Positions 5,513 to 14,282 of a stretch of 23,587 nt of DNA are shown in pieces. The position numbers and the translations under genes were made by a program. The stretch covers positions 1 to 23,587 of the forward strand of contig CAIYMZ010000167.1 in NCBI GenBank assembly GCA_903927415.1, written 5' to 3'. Below the pieces are notes generated by a model that searched no databases, was not told where the DNA came from, and saw nothing but the letters and a program-made list of their open reading frames with translations. This DNA is from an uncultured Alphaproteobacteria bacterium. GTDB taxonomy: Bacteria; Pseudomonadota; Alphaproteobacteria; Rickettsiales; UBA1997. Positions within the stretch are counted from its first letter, which is position 1. Each line of letters opens with the position of its first letter.

Positions 5513-6472
5513 ATGAAATTCGCGCAAATTTTTTTGTTGAGTTCGTTAGTTTTTTCTTGTTTCGCCTGTAGCCAGAAACCAGCTAAAATAGTGCATCGTG
5601 GCAAGAATTTATATGGCAGAAACAGCGAGCTGAATAAAGAAAAATATCAAAAAAATTCTCGCACCGAAACTCGCAATGAAGAATCAAAAAGCGGTGAAAT
5701 CGAAATCACTTCTGGCGAAACTCTTTACAGCATTTCAAAAAAATATCAGGTCACGTTGCGTGATTTGATAAAACAAAACGACCTTTCTCCGCCTTACAAT
5801 CTCAAGTCTGGAACCAGAATCATAATTCCAAAACCAAACTATTACGAAGTCAAAGTTGGCGACACGCTTTACGGAATTTCTCGCGCTCACAATATGAAAA
5901 TCGATAATTTGATTGAAATTAATGAACTGAAAGAGCCTTACTCAGTCAAGGCTGGAGATAAGATCAGAATTTCAAAAATCGAAGAAATTGCAAAATCAAA
6001 CTCGACAGAAAAAGCGCAGCAAAATTATCGCCTCAGCAATTTTAAAAAAGTTGAAGAGTCAAAATCCGAAGGATTCATCGAAAAAACTTTGGATAAATTC
6101 AGCCATTTTTCTTGGCCGCTAAGAGGGCAAATAATTTCAAAGTTCGGACCAAAAAGCGGCGGGCTTTACAATGACGGAATCAACATCAAAGCGAAAGAAG
6201 ATGCAGAAGTTAAAGCGTCCGAGGAGGGAGTCGTGGCCTATGTCGGCAATGAGTTGAAGGGATATGGAAATTTGGTGATCATCAAACATTCCGGTGGATG
6301 GATTACGGCTTACGCACATCTAAAAAATTCTTTTACGAAACGCGGACAACAAGTTAAAAAAGGTCAAAAAATTGGCACAGTTGGAGCGACTGGAAATGTA
6401 ACTTCACCACAACTTTATTTCGGATTGCGCAAAGGTCGTGACGCAGTGAATCCTGAAAATTATTTAAAATAA
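5513..6472 (+). CDS. NlpD/DipM-like divisome lipoprotein: two LysM domains and a degenerate LytM domain
   Basis: This is a 319-residue envelope protein. The N-terminus is a lipoprotein-like signal with Cys at 16 and 19. Two LysM peptidoglycan-binding repeats follow at about 64-107 and 110-155. Residues 198-319 form an M23/LytM domain. The zinc-ligand positions are lost: the HxxxD motif reads NDGIN (N220, N224) and the HxH motif reads QLY (Q300, Y302), while H269 in AYAHL remains. Such degenerate domains in NlpD and EnvC activate cell-wall amidases instead of cutting peptidoglycan. The order LysM-LytM plus the lipobox fits NlpD or alphaproteobacterial DipM. It overlaps ftsY by one base (TAATG). 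Activation of an amidase at the septum is inferred from homology. Confidence 0.85.
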   Translation: MKFAQIFLLSSLVFSCFACSQKPAKIVHRGKNLYGRNSELNKEKYQKNSRTETRNEESKSGEIEITSGETLYSISKKYQVTLRDLIKQNDLSPPYNLKSGTRIIIPKPNYYEVKVGDTLYGISRAHNMKIDNLIEINELKEPYSVKAGDKIRISKIEEIAKSNSTEKAQQNYRLSNFKKVEESKSEGFIEKTLDKFSHFSWPLRGQIISKFGPKSGGLYNDGINIKAKEDAEVKASEEGVVAYVGNELKGYGNLVIIKHSGGWITAYAHLKNSFTKRGQQVKKGQKIGTVGATGNVTSPQLYFGLRKGRDAVNPENYLK

Positions 6473-7398
6473 TGCTGTTTGGACTTTTCTCAAAATCAAA
6501 AATTTCTGATCAACTCAAAGGAAGTTCGAATAAAATTTCCTCAGCGATCACACAAATTTTTACGCATAAAAAGCTTGATGTACAAATGCTCCAGGAGCTT
6601 GAAGATACGCTGATTCTGAGCGATATCGGCGCCGAAGTTTCTGCTGATATTATCGCTAATCTCAAGGCGCAAAAATTTGAAAAAAATATTGATGAAATCG
6701 AAGTAAAAAAATTTCTGATAGGTGAAATAGAGAAAATTTTGAAGCCCTGCGAAAACAAGTTAAAGCTTGATGAATCATCGAAGCCGCAAGTGATAATTTT
6801 TAACGGAGTTAATGGTGCGGGGAAAACGACGACGATCGGAAAAGTCGCGGCGAATTTAAAAAATCAAAATAAAAAAGTTTTAATCGCAGCCTGCGACACC
6901 TTCAGGGCAGCGGCTTCAGAGCAAATCGTGGTTTGGGCAAAAAGAGTTGGCTGCGAAATTATTCAAGCGCAAAAAACCGGCGAAGATCCGGCAGCGGTTG
7001 CTCATCGAGCATTTGATTTTGCCAGAAAAAATAATTTCGATGTGCTGTTGGTTGACACTGCAGGAAGGCTGCAAAATAAACAAAATCTGATGGATGAGCT
7101 GAAAAAAATTAATTCAGTTTTGAAAAAAATTGATGCCACTGCGCCGCACCAAAATCTTCTGATTCTCGACGCAACTACCGGGCAAAATGCGCGCAATCAA
7201 TTGGAAGTTTTTGATCAAATTGTTGGCATTACGGGACTAGTAATCACCAAGCTCGATGGCTCTGCAAAAGGTGGAATTCTTGTGGCGCTTGCTCAGAGAT
7301 TTAAAAAGCCGATTTACGCTATTGGCGTTGGAGAAAAAATTGAAGATTTGCAGGAATTTGATGCGGCTGTTTTTGCAAAAAATTTGGTGGGGATTTGA
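6472..7398 (+). CDS. ftsY: Signal recognition particle receptor FtsY
   Basis: This 308-residue SRP GTPase receives ribosome-nascent-chain complexes from Ffh at the inner membrane. The short N-terminal part lacks a long acidic A domain and is followed by the helical N domain (about 15-90). The G domain shows G1 GVNGAGKTTT, the DTFRAAA insertion-box region, DTAGR, TKLDG and the closing GVGEKIEDL motif, all intact. The ATG overlaps the stop of the NlpD-like gene, implying translational coupling. The gene converges on trpE with only 17 bases between, which include the 12-base palindrome TTGTTTAAACAA at the trpE stop; no strong terminator is seen. Confidence 0.97.
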   Translation: MLFGLFSKSKISDQLKGSSNKISSAITQIFTHKKLDVQMLQELEDTLILSDIGAEVSADIIANLKAQKFEKNIDEIEVKKFLIGEIEKILKPCENKLKLDESSKPQVIIFNGVNGAGKTTTIGKVAANLKNQNKKVLIAACDTFRAAASEQIVVWAKRVGCEIIQAQKTGEDPAAVAHRAFDFARKNNFDVLLVDTAGRLQNKQNLMDELKKINSVLKKIDATAPHQNLLILDATTGQNARNQLEVFDQIVGITGLVITKLDGSAKGGILVALAQRFKKPIYAIGVGEKIEDLQEFDAAVFAKNLVGI

Positions 7399-7415
7399 AT
7401 GTGCGGGATAGTTGT

Positions 7416-8915
7416 TTAAACAAACTCAACAACTCTTTCGCAAGCCCGAATCAAGGCCTGAGCCTTGTTCACACATTCATCAAATTCTGATTTTGGATCG
7501 GAATCAAACACCACTCCGGCTCCGGATTGCAGATAAATTTTTTCGTCTTTGATGAGCGCTGATCTTAGAGTGATGCAGGTTTCCATGTCACCATTGCTGG
7601 CGAAATATCCGACACATCCGGCATAAAAACTGCGCTTAACTTTTTCAATTTCTTCGATGATTTCCATGGCACGTATTTTTGGAGCGCCGCTGACAGTGCC
7701 GGCGGGGAAGCCTGAAATTAGTGCGTCGAGAGCATCTAAATCATCGCGTAAAATTCCTTCAACATTGGAAGAAATATGCATGACGTGGGAATAATTTTCG
7801 ATGACCATTTTTTCGGTGACGGCGACAGAGCCGGCTTTGGCAACGCTGCCAACATCGTGCCGTCCTAGGTCGATTAGCATCAGATGTTCGGCGATTTCTT
7901 TTTCATCGCGCAAAAGTTCGGCGGCAATTTTTTTATCTTCGGCGGAATTCTTTCCTCTTTTTCTAGTGCCGGCAAGAGGACGAATCGTAACTTTTTTATT
8001 TTTCAAAGAGACCATGATCTCAGGACTGGAGCCGGTCAAAACGAAGTCGTCAAATTTTAAATAAAATAAAAATGGCGAAGGATTGACGGCGCGAAGAGCG
8101 CGATAAAAAGAAAATTCCGAAAGATTTTTGTCGTAATTCGCAGTGAATCTTTGCGACGGCAAAGTTTGAAAAATATCGCCGTCAGTGATGTATTTTTTGG
8201 CGCGCTCAACCATGGCGCAATATTCTTTTTCTGAGCAATTTGAGGTGAATTTAAAATCAGTTCTAGCCTTGATTGGCGCAGCTTTGTGAGACTCTGCTAA
8301 AATTTTTTCTGTCGTAGAAATTTTGGCGATTACATCTTCATATTTTGTTGTCGAAAAAACCGGCGCGCAAATCAAAGCACAGTCGAAAAGATTGTCGAAA
8401 ACGATGATTATTTGCGGGCGGATAAAAATGCTGTCGGGGATTTTTAGCTCATCTTTCAACTTGCGGTCAGGAATTTTTTCCATGAGGCGAACCATGTCGT
8501 AACCCATGTAGCCGAAGATGCCGGAGCAGACTGCAGGAAGTGGTGCCGCGCCGTAATTCAAGCCGCTCCAATCGATGTGAGATTTTCTAATTAAGTGGCG
8601 AAAATTACCCAAAACATCACCTTTTTCTGATGAAAATTTTTGCGGATTTTTCTCGAAATTATTGTTGATGAAAGATTTTCCGCTGCTGCATTTCCAAACT
8701 AAATCTGGCATGAAACCAAGCACAGAAAAACGCCCCTTATTATTTCCGTTTTCAGCCGACTCTAGCAAAAAATGATGATGAGGAAAGTGTTTGGCAATTT
8801 TTATCGAAGCCAGCACTGGCGTGATTGTATCAGCGGAGATTTTTTTAAATAAAACTGTGGTGCCAGATTTTTTTAATGTGCGATCAAACTCTTTCCTGCT
8901 GAAATTGTAGGTCAT
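7416..8915 (-). CDS. trpE: Anthranilate synthase component I (TrpE)
   Basis: This 499-residue enzyme converts chorismate plus ammonia or glutamine to anthranilate, the first step of tryptophan synthesis. The N-terminal LLES motif (50-53) is the tryptophan feedback site, which favours TrpE over PabB. The chorismate-binding domain has GDIFQ, GSSPE, PLAGTRKRG, the IENYSHVMH segment and the FPAGTVSGAPK motif. The usual DLGRND motif reads DLGRHD, with His at 353. The gene overlaps the end of ppiD by four bases (ATGA). No trpG/trpD follows in this window, so the glutaminase subunit must be encoded elsewhere. No leader peptide or attenuator is possible directly upstream because of the overlap. Confidence 0.93.
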   Translation of the reverse strand: MTYNFSRKEFDRTLKKSGTTVLFKKISADTITPVLASIKIAKHFPHHHFLLESAENGNNKGRFSVLGFMPDLVWKCSSGKSFINNNFEKNPQKFSSEKGDVLGNFRHLIRKSHIDWSGLNYGAAPLPAVCSGIFGYMGYDMVRLMEKIPDRKLKDELKIPDSIFIRPQIIIVFDNLFDCALICAPVFSTTKYEDVIAKISTTEKILAESHKAAPIKARTDFKFTSNCSEKEYCAMVERAKKYITDGDIFQTLPSQRFTANYDKNLSEFSFYRALRAVNPSPFLFYLKFDDFVLTGSSPEIMVSLKNKKVTIRPLAGTRKRGKNSAEDKKIAAELLRDEKEIAEHLMLIDLGRHDVGSVAKAGSVAVTEKMVIENYSHVMHISSNVEGILRDDLDALDALISGFPAGTVSGAPKIRAMEIIEEIEKVKRSFYAGCVGYFASNGDMETCITLRSALIKDEKIYLQSGAGVVFDSDPKSEFDECVNKAQALIRACERVVEFV

Positions 8916-10840
8916 TTTTCTTCTTTCTTTCCCAAGATTTTTTCATTCACTTTTACCGGATTTTTTTTCAACAAAAACTGATTATATTCCTGCAAGATTT
9001 CGGTTTTGAAGTTCTCATCTGCTTGTTTTTTGGCTTGTTCAAATTGAATTCCGCTAGCAGATGATTTTTTTATTTCGCGCAAGATTCCGACTACGAATTC
9101 TTCAGCTCCTCCAGCAAGAACCGGTGTGACTTGGTTGATTTTAAGTGCAAATAATTCATCCAAAAATTTATTTTGATAAGGCATTTGGCGGCCTTGGTAA
9201 TTGATATAAAAAACTCGCGGAAATTCACGGTTTTTTTCAAGCTTGAGCCGGTATTTGGTCACGATTTCGTTGATAGAGCTCGGGTTTGTTTTGATCTCCT
9301 CGCCAACTTTTAGCGCCAAGTTTTTCAGGGCTTCGTGTTTTTTATTTTCGAGTAAATCTTTGGTTACTTGTGATTTTACTTGGGCTAAATCCTTTTCGTG
9401 AGATGCTTCAATTTCTTCAACTTTTAAAGCGTAAAATCCCTCCGATATTTTGGCGTAGAATATTTTAGAAACCTGATCTTTTTTTAAGGCAAAAGCATTT
9501 TGTGCAAAATCTTCAAAACCCTTAATTTCAGCGACTTGTTCACCTTTTTCATTTTGACCAATATGATCAATTTTTACCGGAGAAGAGCTGGCTTTTAAGT
9601 TAAATTTTTTGGCAACTTCAGCAAGAGAATTAGAGGTTAAAAGCGCATCATCAATTTCAGAAATTTTTGTCTGCAAAACCTTTTCTTCTCTTCCCTCAGA
9701 CATTTTTTGCCTAATGCCATTTTTTACTTCAGCAAAAGGAATTGCTTGAGGTTGTTTGATTTCATTTAGCAAAAAAATGTGGAAGCCGAGCGGGCTTTTC
9801 AAAACGTCGCTATGGTCGCTGATGTTCAATTGAAACACCTGATCAGCAATTTGGGGTAGTAAATCTTTTTTGGAAATTTGCGTTAGCGTGATTGCTCTGA
9901 CATCTTTTTTTTGCAACTCTTTCGCTAATTTGATAAATTGATCTTTGGCCCTTGTTTTATCTGATCCCAACGCCTCGCTAAATTTTGTTAAAAAATCTTT
10001 TGCTGCCGGTTCCTCATCAAATAACAGGTGATAAAAATTTCTACTTTCTGGCCTGTTAAACTGTTCCTTATTTTTCTCATATTCAGCGAGAATTTCGGCG
10101 TCAGAAATTTGCAAATCTTTCACAAAATCTTTTTTAGAAAAGTGCAAATAAGAAATTTTTCTTAGCTCTGGTGAAGAATATTTTTGTTTATTTGTTTCGA
10201 AGAATTCCGCTATCTCATCGTTGCTGGCAGAAATATTTCCAATATTTTTGATCGAGATCGTAATCACGTCGGCAAGGCGCTTTTCTTGTTTAAAATTTTC
10301 TATTTCAAGAATTGAATTGTAATCCAGCGGAGCAGCCATGGACATAGTTTGAATGATCATGGTAGCAACGATGTCATTGGCAATTTCATTCACGTATTTT
10401 TCTTCGTTAAGACCATTTTTAGTAAGAAATTTTTTAAAAATTTCTCGATCAAATTTTCCATCGGGACTTTTGAAGCTCGGATCTTTTGCTACTGCTTCCA
10501 GAATTAATTTTTTGCTGGCTTCAACGCCAAAATTATCATGCAACTTTTCGACCATTGATTTATTAACCAATCGTCCCAATACGTCTGATTTGAAGCGTTC
10601 TGAATCCAGATATTTTAACGCTTCCTCGCTTTTATTTGAAGCTAAAATCATTTCGCGATCAGATTGAATCGCTTTGTTAAAAGCATTAATGCCAATGGTG
10701 GTGCTGCCTATTTTTACTACCCAAGAATTTGGATTGCCCAAAATGAATCCGCTAACCCCAAAAAGAACAAAACTTAAGGCGACAAAAGCCAAAATAATTT
10801 TGAAAAAGATATTGCCAGCGAGCTTACGGAATAGTTGCAT
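8912..10840 (-). CDS. ppiD: PpiD-like membrane-anchored periplasmic folding chaperone (parvulin-type)
   Basis: This is a 642-residue protein from the chosen ATG. A membrane anchor at about 12-33 (FFKIILAFVALSFVLFGV) is followed by a SurA-N-like region with GxxxI-type sequence. One parvulin/PpiC domain lies in the middle (around the NRPESRNFYHLLFDE to GFHIFLLNEI stretch) and a long helical tail follows. It would assist outer-membrane and secreted protein folding at the Sec translocon exit. The frame extends to an ATG at 10906, adding 22 residues unlike PpiD N-termini; neither start has a clear ribosome site. I prefer 10840 because MQLFRKLAG directly before the membrane segment is typical. The downstream gene is trpE, overlapping by four bases. 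Confidence 0.85.
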   Translation of the reverse strand: MQLFRKLAGNIFFKIILAFVALSFVLFGVSGFILGNPNSWVVKIGSTTIGINAFNKAIQSDREMILASNKSEEALKYLDSERFKSDVLGRLVNKSMVEKLHDNFGVEASKKLILEAVAKDPSFKSPDGKFDREIFKKFLTKNGLNEEKYVNEIANDIVATMIIQTMSMAAPLDYNSILEIENFKQEKRLADVITISIKNIGNISASNDEIAEFFETNKQKYSSPELRKISYLHFSKKDFVKDLQISDAEILAEYEKNKEQFNRPESRNFYHLLFDEEPAAKDFLTKFSEALGSDKTRAKDQFIKLAKELQKKDVRAITLTQISKKDLLPQIADQVFQLNISDHSDVLKSPLGFHIFLLNEIKQPQAIPFAEVKNGIRQKMSEGREEKVLQTKISEIDDALLTSNSLAEVAKKFNLKASSSPVKIDHIGQNEKGEQVAEIKGFEDFAQNAFALKKDQVSKIFYAKISEGFYALKVEEIEASHEKDLAQVKSQVTKDLLENKKHEALKNLALKVGEEIKTNPSSINEIVTKYRLKLEKNREFPRVFYINYQGRQMPYQNKFLDELFALKINQVTPVLAGGAEEFVVGILREIKKSSASGIQFEQAKKQADENFKTEILQEYNQFLLKKNPVKVNEKILGKKEEK

Positions 10841-10944
10841 GAGAGGGGGATTAAAGTTTTGAGAATTTGCAAAGGAAGTGCAACTTTTTAGGATTGGGTG
10901 ATTCATAAATCAATTGCCAAATTGTGACATTGAAATTCTTGCTT

Positions 10945-10960
10945 GAGAAAATTTTTTCTC
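10945..10960. promoter_or_regulatory. 16-bp inverted repeat in the ppiD/lysC divergent region
   Basis: GAGAAAA and its complement TTTTCTC are separated by TT in the gap between the divergent ppiD and lysC starts. It could be a regulator site or a chance AT-rich palindrome. No convincing -35/-10 pair was found around it on either strand. Confidence 0.25.
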
Positions 10961-11000
10961 CGCAAAAACTGCGCCCCCCTTCTTCTTAAAAATCAAATCA

Positions 11001-12242
11001 ATGTTAATCGTTCAAAAATTTGGAGGAACTTCGGTTGGAGATATTCCTCGCATCAAAAATGTTGCGCGCAAAGTTAAGGCTGAGCTCGACAAAAAAAACA
11101 AAGTGATCGTTGTGGTGTCGGCGATGTCTGGTGTGACCAATCAACTCGTCAATTACGCCAATCAGGTTTCGTCCTTAACCTCGGATGAAGCGCTGTTGGA
11201 ATATGATTCAATCGTGGCAACGGGCGAGCAAGTGACTTGCGGATTGTTAGCGTTGGAGTTGCAATCGATTGGATATAAAGCTAGGTCATTTCTGGGCTGG
11301 CAGCTTCCAATCAAAACTGACGATGTGCATAGTAAAGCACGAATCGAATCAATCGACGCAGAATTTTTACTAAAATCTTTGGATGAAAATGATGTAGTGG
11401 TGATTGCCGGATTTCAGGGAATTCATGCTGAATCGAATCGACTTACAACTTTGGGACGAGGAGGTTCTGACACTTCTGCTGTTGCGATTGCTGCGGCAGT
11501 AAAAGCGGATTTGTGCGACATTTACACCGACGTAAATGGTGTTTACACCACTGATCCACGCATTACTGACAAGGCTCGCAAGCTCAAGCGTGTTACTTAT
11601 GAGGAAATGTTGGAGATGGCTTATAGCGGTTCGAAAGTGTTGCAAACTCGCTCAGTTGCTATGGCCATGGCGCATAATGTTAGAGTGAGAGTTTTATCAA
11701 CTTTCGAAGAGGTGACAGACTCTTCAGGAACAATTTTAGTTAATAACAACGAGGAAATTATGGAACGTAGAGTCATTACCGGCATTAGTTACGCTAAGAA
11801 CGAAGTCAGAATTACATTGATAAAAATGCCTGATCATCCCGGAGTTTCTGCGGCGATTTTTGGCGCACTTGCCGAGCGCGAAGTCAATGTTGACATGATT
11901 GTGCAGAATATCAGCCCTGACAGCAAAACTATTGACATCACTTTCACAACTGGTGCGGATGATCTTGAAAGAGCCAAGCTGGCGATCGAAACAATCAAGG
12001 ATGAAGTGAAATATGCGCAAGTTTTAATCGATGATAACATCGCCAAAGTTTCCGTAATTGGAGTGGGAATGATCAGCCATTCCGGCGTTGCTCACACCAT
12101 GTTTAAAACCTTGGCAGAGAAGGGGATAAACATTTTGCTGATTTCGACTTCAGAAATAAAAATTTCAGTTTTGATCGCGAAAGAATACGGTGAATTGGCT
12201 GTGCGAGTGTTGCACGATGTTTATGGTCTTGGCTTGTCGTAA
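11001..12242 (+). CDS. lysC: Aspartate kinase
   Basis: This 413-residue enzyme phosphorylates L-aspartate, opening the lysine, diaminopimelate, methionine and threonine pathways. The kinase domain shows KFGGTSVG (6-13), VATGEQVTCG and LGRGGSDT (151-158). Two ACT regulatory domains lie at about 266-335 and 350-409, with the characteristic HPGVSAAIFGALAE and HSGVAHTMFKTLAEKGI helices, indicating allosteric feedback. The length is typical of the monofunctional enzyme. No ribosome-binding sequence is evident. It is the first plus-strand gene of this region, followed after 96 bases by the TrcR gene. Confidence 0.97.
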   Translation: MLIVQKFGGTSVGDIPRIKNVARKVKAELDKKNKVIVVVSAMSGVTNQLVNYANQVSSLTSDEALLEYDSIVATGEQVTCGLLALELQSIGYKARSFLGWQLPIKTDDVHSKARIESIDAEFLLKSLDENDVVVIAGFQGIHAESNRLTTLGRGGSDTSAVAIAAAVKADLCDIYTDVNGVYTTDPRITDKARKLKRVTYEEMLEMAYSGSKVLQTRSVAMAMAHNVRVRVLSTFEEVTDSSGTILVNNNEEIMERRVITGISYAKNEVRITLIKMPDHPGVSAAIFGALAEREVNVDMIVQNISPDSKTIDITFTTGADDLERAKLAIETIKDEVKYAQVLIDDNIAKVSVIGVGMISHSGVAHTMFKTLAEKGINILLISTSEIKISVLIAKEYGELAVRVLHDVYGLGLS

Positions 12243-12338
12243 TGATCAGCAATGATTTGTTGCTTTTAAAATGGTCAAAACTTAAATCGCGCCAAATTCG
12301 ATTTCACCCATCCCTCCAAAGTTTTAATCTCTTTTAAA

Positions 12339-12920
12339 ATGACTCAAGAACTACCCCTGATGCGTAAAGCAACCGCTGTTTGGTTGGTTGAAAACACCTC
12401 TCTGACATTTCAGCAAATTGCCAATTTTTGCGGGTTACACGAGTTAGAAGTGCAAGGAATTGCTGACGGCGACGTCGCTTCTGGAATCATCGGACAAAAT
12501 CCAATTTTGTCTGGACAGCTTACTCATGAAGAAATCGCGCGCTGTGAAAAAAATCCTGATGCCTTGATGATTTTGAATCAAAGCGTCGCCAGCAAAATTA
12601 AATCCACCGAAAAATCTGTCGGCAAATACACCCCAATCGCGCGCCGCCAAGACAAGCCAGACGGCATTGTTTACTTGCTCAAATATTACCCAGAAATCAC
12701 CAACGGCCAAATTAAAAAATTGGTGGGAACGACAGACAAAATGATCGATTCAATCAGAAGTCGTGCTCACTGGAACATGAAACACATCAAGCCGCGCGAC
12801 GTGGTTTTGCTTGGCTTGTGCAGTCAATCGCAATTTAATGATGTGATCTCACAAGTGAAATCTGGCGACAAAGAAGCTGCAGAAAAGCCAGCCAAAAAAC
12901 GCAAATCAGTAAAAAAATAA
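12339..12920 (+). CDS. trcR: TrcR-type cell-cycle transcriptional regulator (DUF1013)
   Basis: This 193-residue protein matches the DUF1013 family, known from alphaproteobacteria and named TrcR from Caulobacter-related work. The N-terminus (MRKATAVWLVENTSLTFQQI) leads into an HTH-like segment (FQQIANFCGLHELEVQGIAD). A middle region contains the PDGIVYLLKYYPEITNGQIK motif, and a Lys-rich tail (KKRKSVKK) closes the protein. It probably binds DNA and associates with RNA polymerase. The stop overlaps the bcp start by one base (TAATG). Its presence is the strongest lineage marker in the window. Confidence 0.9.
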   Translation: MTQELPLMRKATAVWLVENTSLTFQQIANFCGLHELEVQGIADGDVASGIIGQNPILSGQLTHEEIARCEKNPDALMILNQSVASKIKSTEKSVGKYTPIARRQDKPDGIVYLLKYYPEITNGQIKKLVGTTDKMIDSIRSRAHWNMKHIKPRDVVLLGLCSQSQFNDVISQVKSGDKEAAEKPAKKRKSVKK

Positions 12921-13384
12921 TGACATTAGAAATTGGACAAGCGGCGCCATTATTCGCTCTTTTGAGTGATGAAGGCAGCGAAATTTCGCTTGTGGAATTA
13001 AAGGGAAAAAATGTTGTTTTGTATTTTTATCCCAAAGACGACACACCGGGTTGCACCATTGAGGCGCAAGACTTCACCAAAAAAGTTAAAGAATTTGAGA
13101 AGTTAGATTGTGTGATTTTAGGCGTGTCGAAAGATAATGTTTTCAGCCATTGCAGCTTCATCGAAAAATATAATTTGGCCTTCAATTTGTTGGCCGATGA
13201 AACCTCTGAAACCTGCGAGAAATATGGCGTCATCAAGCAAAAATCGATGTTTGGAAAAAAATACATGGGCATTGATCGTAGCACATTTTTAATCGATAAA
13301 ATTGGCAAGATCGTTGGAATATGGCGCTCGGTCAATGTTAACGGACATGTTGATGAAGTTTTGAAAGCGCTAAAATCTGCTTGA
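12920..13384 (+). CDS. bcp: Thioredoxin-dependent thiol peroxidase (BCP/PrxQ)
   Basis: This 154-residue peroxiredoxin reduces hydroperoxides with thioredoxin. The peroxidatic Cys is C45 in PKDDTPGCTIEAQDF. The resolving Cys found five residues later in E. coli-type BCP is Gln here (Q50). Other cysteines are at 64, 78 and 99, and C78 or C99 could act instead, as in some PrxQ proteins that form the bond with a more distal Cys, or the enzyme may work as a one-Cys type. It starts inside the trcR stop codon, so the two are translationally coupled. The 115 bases to rplY hold no further gene that I can support. Confidence 0.94.
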   Translation: MTLEIGQAAPLFALLSDEGSEISLVELKGKNVVLYFYPKDDTPGCTIEAQDFTKKVKEFEKLDCVILGVSKDNVFSHCSFIEKYNLAFNLLADETSETCEKYGVIKQKSMFGKKYMGIDRSTFLIDKIGKIVGIWRSVNVNGHVDEVLKALKSA

Positions 13385-13489
13385 TCTTTCACTTGCCGCA
13401 AATAGGTTGCCGCGCTCTTTTTTGAGATGGTCGCGCTGATGTTTTGCAGCTTTTTCCACTTTTTCACAAAATTACATTAATCAAACTTT

Positions 13490-13495
13490 AGGAGA
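13490..13495 (+). promoter_or_regulatory. Strong ribosome-binding site of rplY
   Basis: AGGAGA lies four bases before the rplY ATG at 13500. Clear Shine-Dalgarno sequences are rare in this window, so this one fixes the start and suggests high expression. Confidence 0.7.
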
Positions 13496-13499
13496 CTGT

Positions 13500-14216
13500 A
13501 TGTCTGTTGTTTTAAAAGCAGAAAAAAGAGAAAATTTTGGCTCTTCTGTAGCTAAAAAAATTAGAAAAAATGGTCGTATTCCAGCGGTTATTTATGCTAA
13601 AAATGGTAACATAAACTTGAGCCTAGATGTTAAAGAATTTGAACATGAGTATTTTAAAGGAAATGTTCTGACCTCAGTAGTAGAGCTTGAGCTTAACGGT
13701 AAGAAAACCAAAGTTATTGCTCACAAGGTTGAGCTTGATCCCGTCTCTGATCGCCCGGTTCATGTTGATTTTTTGAATTGCGAAGTAGGCGCAGAAATTC
13801 GCGCTAAACCAAAATTGATTTTCACCAATCAAGACAAATCACCAGGTTTAAAAAAAGGTGGATTTTTGCACATCGTTCTACGCAAAGTCGAAGTGGTTTG
13901 CGAAAGTCAAAAAGTCATTCCAGATAAAATTGAAATTGATGTTGGATCGATGCAAGTTGGTCAAAAAGTTAGGGCTGATAATCTCAAACTTTCTGCTGGC
14001 GTGAAATTAGCCAAGAAAGGAAAATTTTTAATCGCTAGCATCATCGGACGCGGCAAAGCTGAAGAAGAGGTTGTGGCAGTTCCTGGCGCGGTTGATGCAG
14101 CAGCAGGAGCGGCAGCAGGAGCAACTGCAGCAGCAGGCGCGACAACTACAGCGGCGGCAGGAAAAGCAGCTCCAGCAGGAAAAACTGATGAAAAAAAACC
14201 TGCAGCTAAAAAATAA
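13500..14216 (+). CDS. rplY: 50S ribosomal protein L25/CTC
   Basis: This 238-residue 5S rRNA-binding protein is of the long (CTC/TL5) form. The N-terminal L25 domain (1-90) includes the RIPAVIYAKNG segment and the VHVDFLN motif. The C-terminal beta domain runs to about 190. After that comes a 45-residue tail of Ala, Gly and Thr ending in KKPAAKK. The tail is encoded by a GC-richer run of GCA/GCG-type codons unlike the rest of the gene. A strong AGGAGA site precedes the ATG, and a clear bidirectional terminator follows the stop. It would be expressed with translation genes; pth, its common neighbour, is absent here. Confidence 0.95.
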   Translation: MSVVLKAEKRENFGSSVAKKIRKNGRIPAVIYAKNGNINLSLDVKEFEHEYFKGNVLTSVVELELNGKKTKVIAHKVELDPVSDRPVHVDFLNCEVGAEIRAKPKLIFTNQDKSPGLKKGGFLHIVLRKVEVVCESQKVIPDKIEIDVGSMQVGQKVRADNLKLSAGVKLAKKGKFLIASIIGRGKAEEEVVAVPGAVDAAAGAAAGATAAAGATTTAAAGKAAPAGKTDEKKPAAKK

Positions 14217-14236
14217 TCAGGTCAAAAAATTTTTAC

Positions 14237-14276
14237 AAAAAAAGGAGTCCGAAATTAATTTTCGGGCTCCTTTTTT
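14237..14276. terminator. Bidirectional intrinsic terminator between rplY and the SDR gene
   Basis: An 11-bp stem pairs 14244-14254 with 14260-14270 (GGAGTCCGAAA against TTTCGGGCTCC, one G-U) around a five-base loop. Seven A's precede it and six T's follow, so it works in both directions and serves both convergent genes. Confidence 0.92.
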
Positions 14277-14282
14277 CTTGAA

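Noticed and set aside
7412..7423. TTGTTTAAACAA palindrome at the trpE stop as a terminator for ftsY and trpE
   Set aside because: It is an AT-rich 12-base palindrome without a loop or T-tract, too weak to call.
10841..10906. N-terminal extension of PpiD to the ATG at 10906
   Set aside because: The extra 22 residues precede the usual cytoplasmic start and anchor and lack similarity to the family; no better ribosome site exists there.
13027..13467. 146-codon minus-strand frame opposite bcp
   Set aside because: It is the antisense of a clear peroxiredoxin gene and shows no recognisable protein features.
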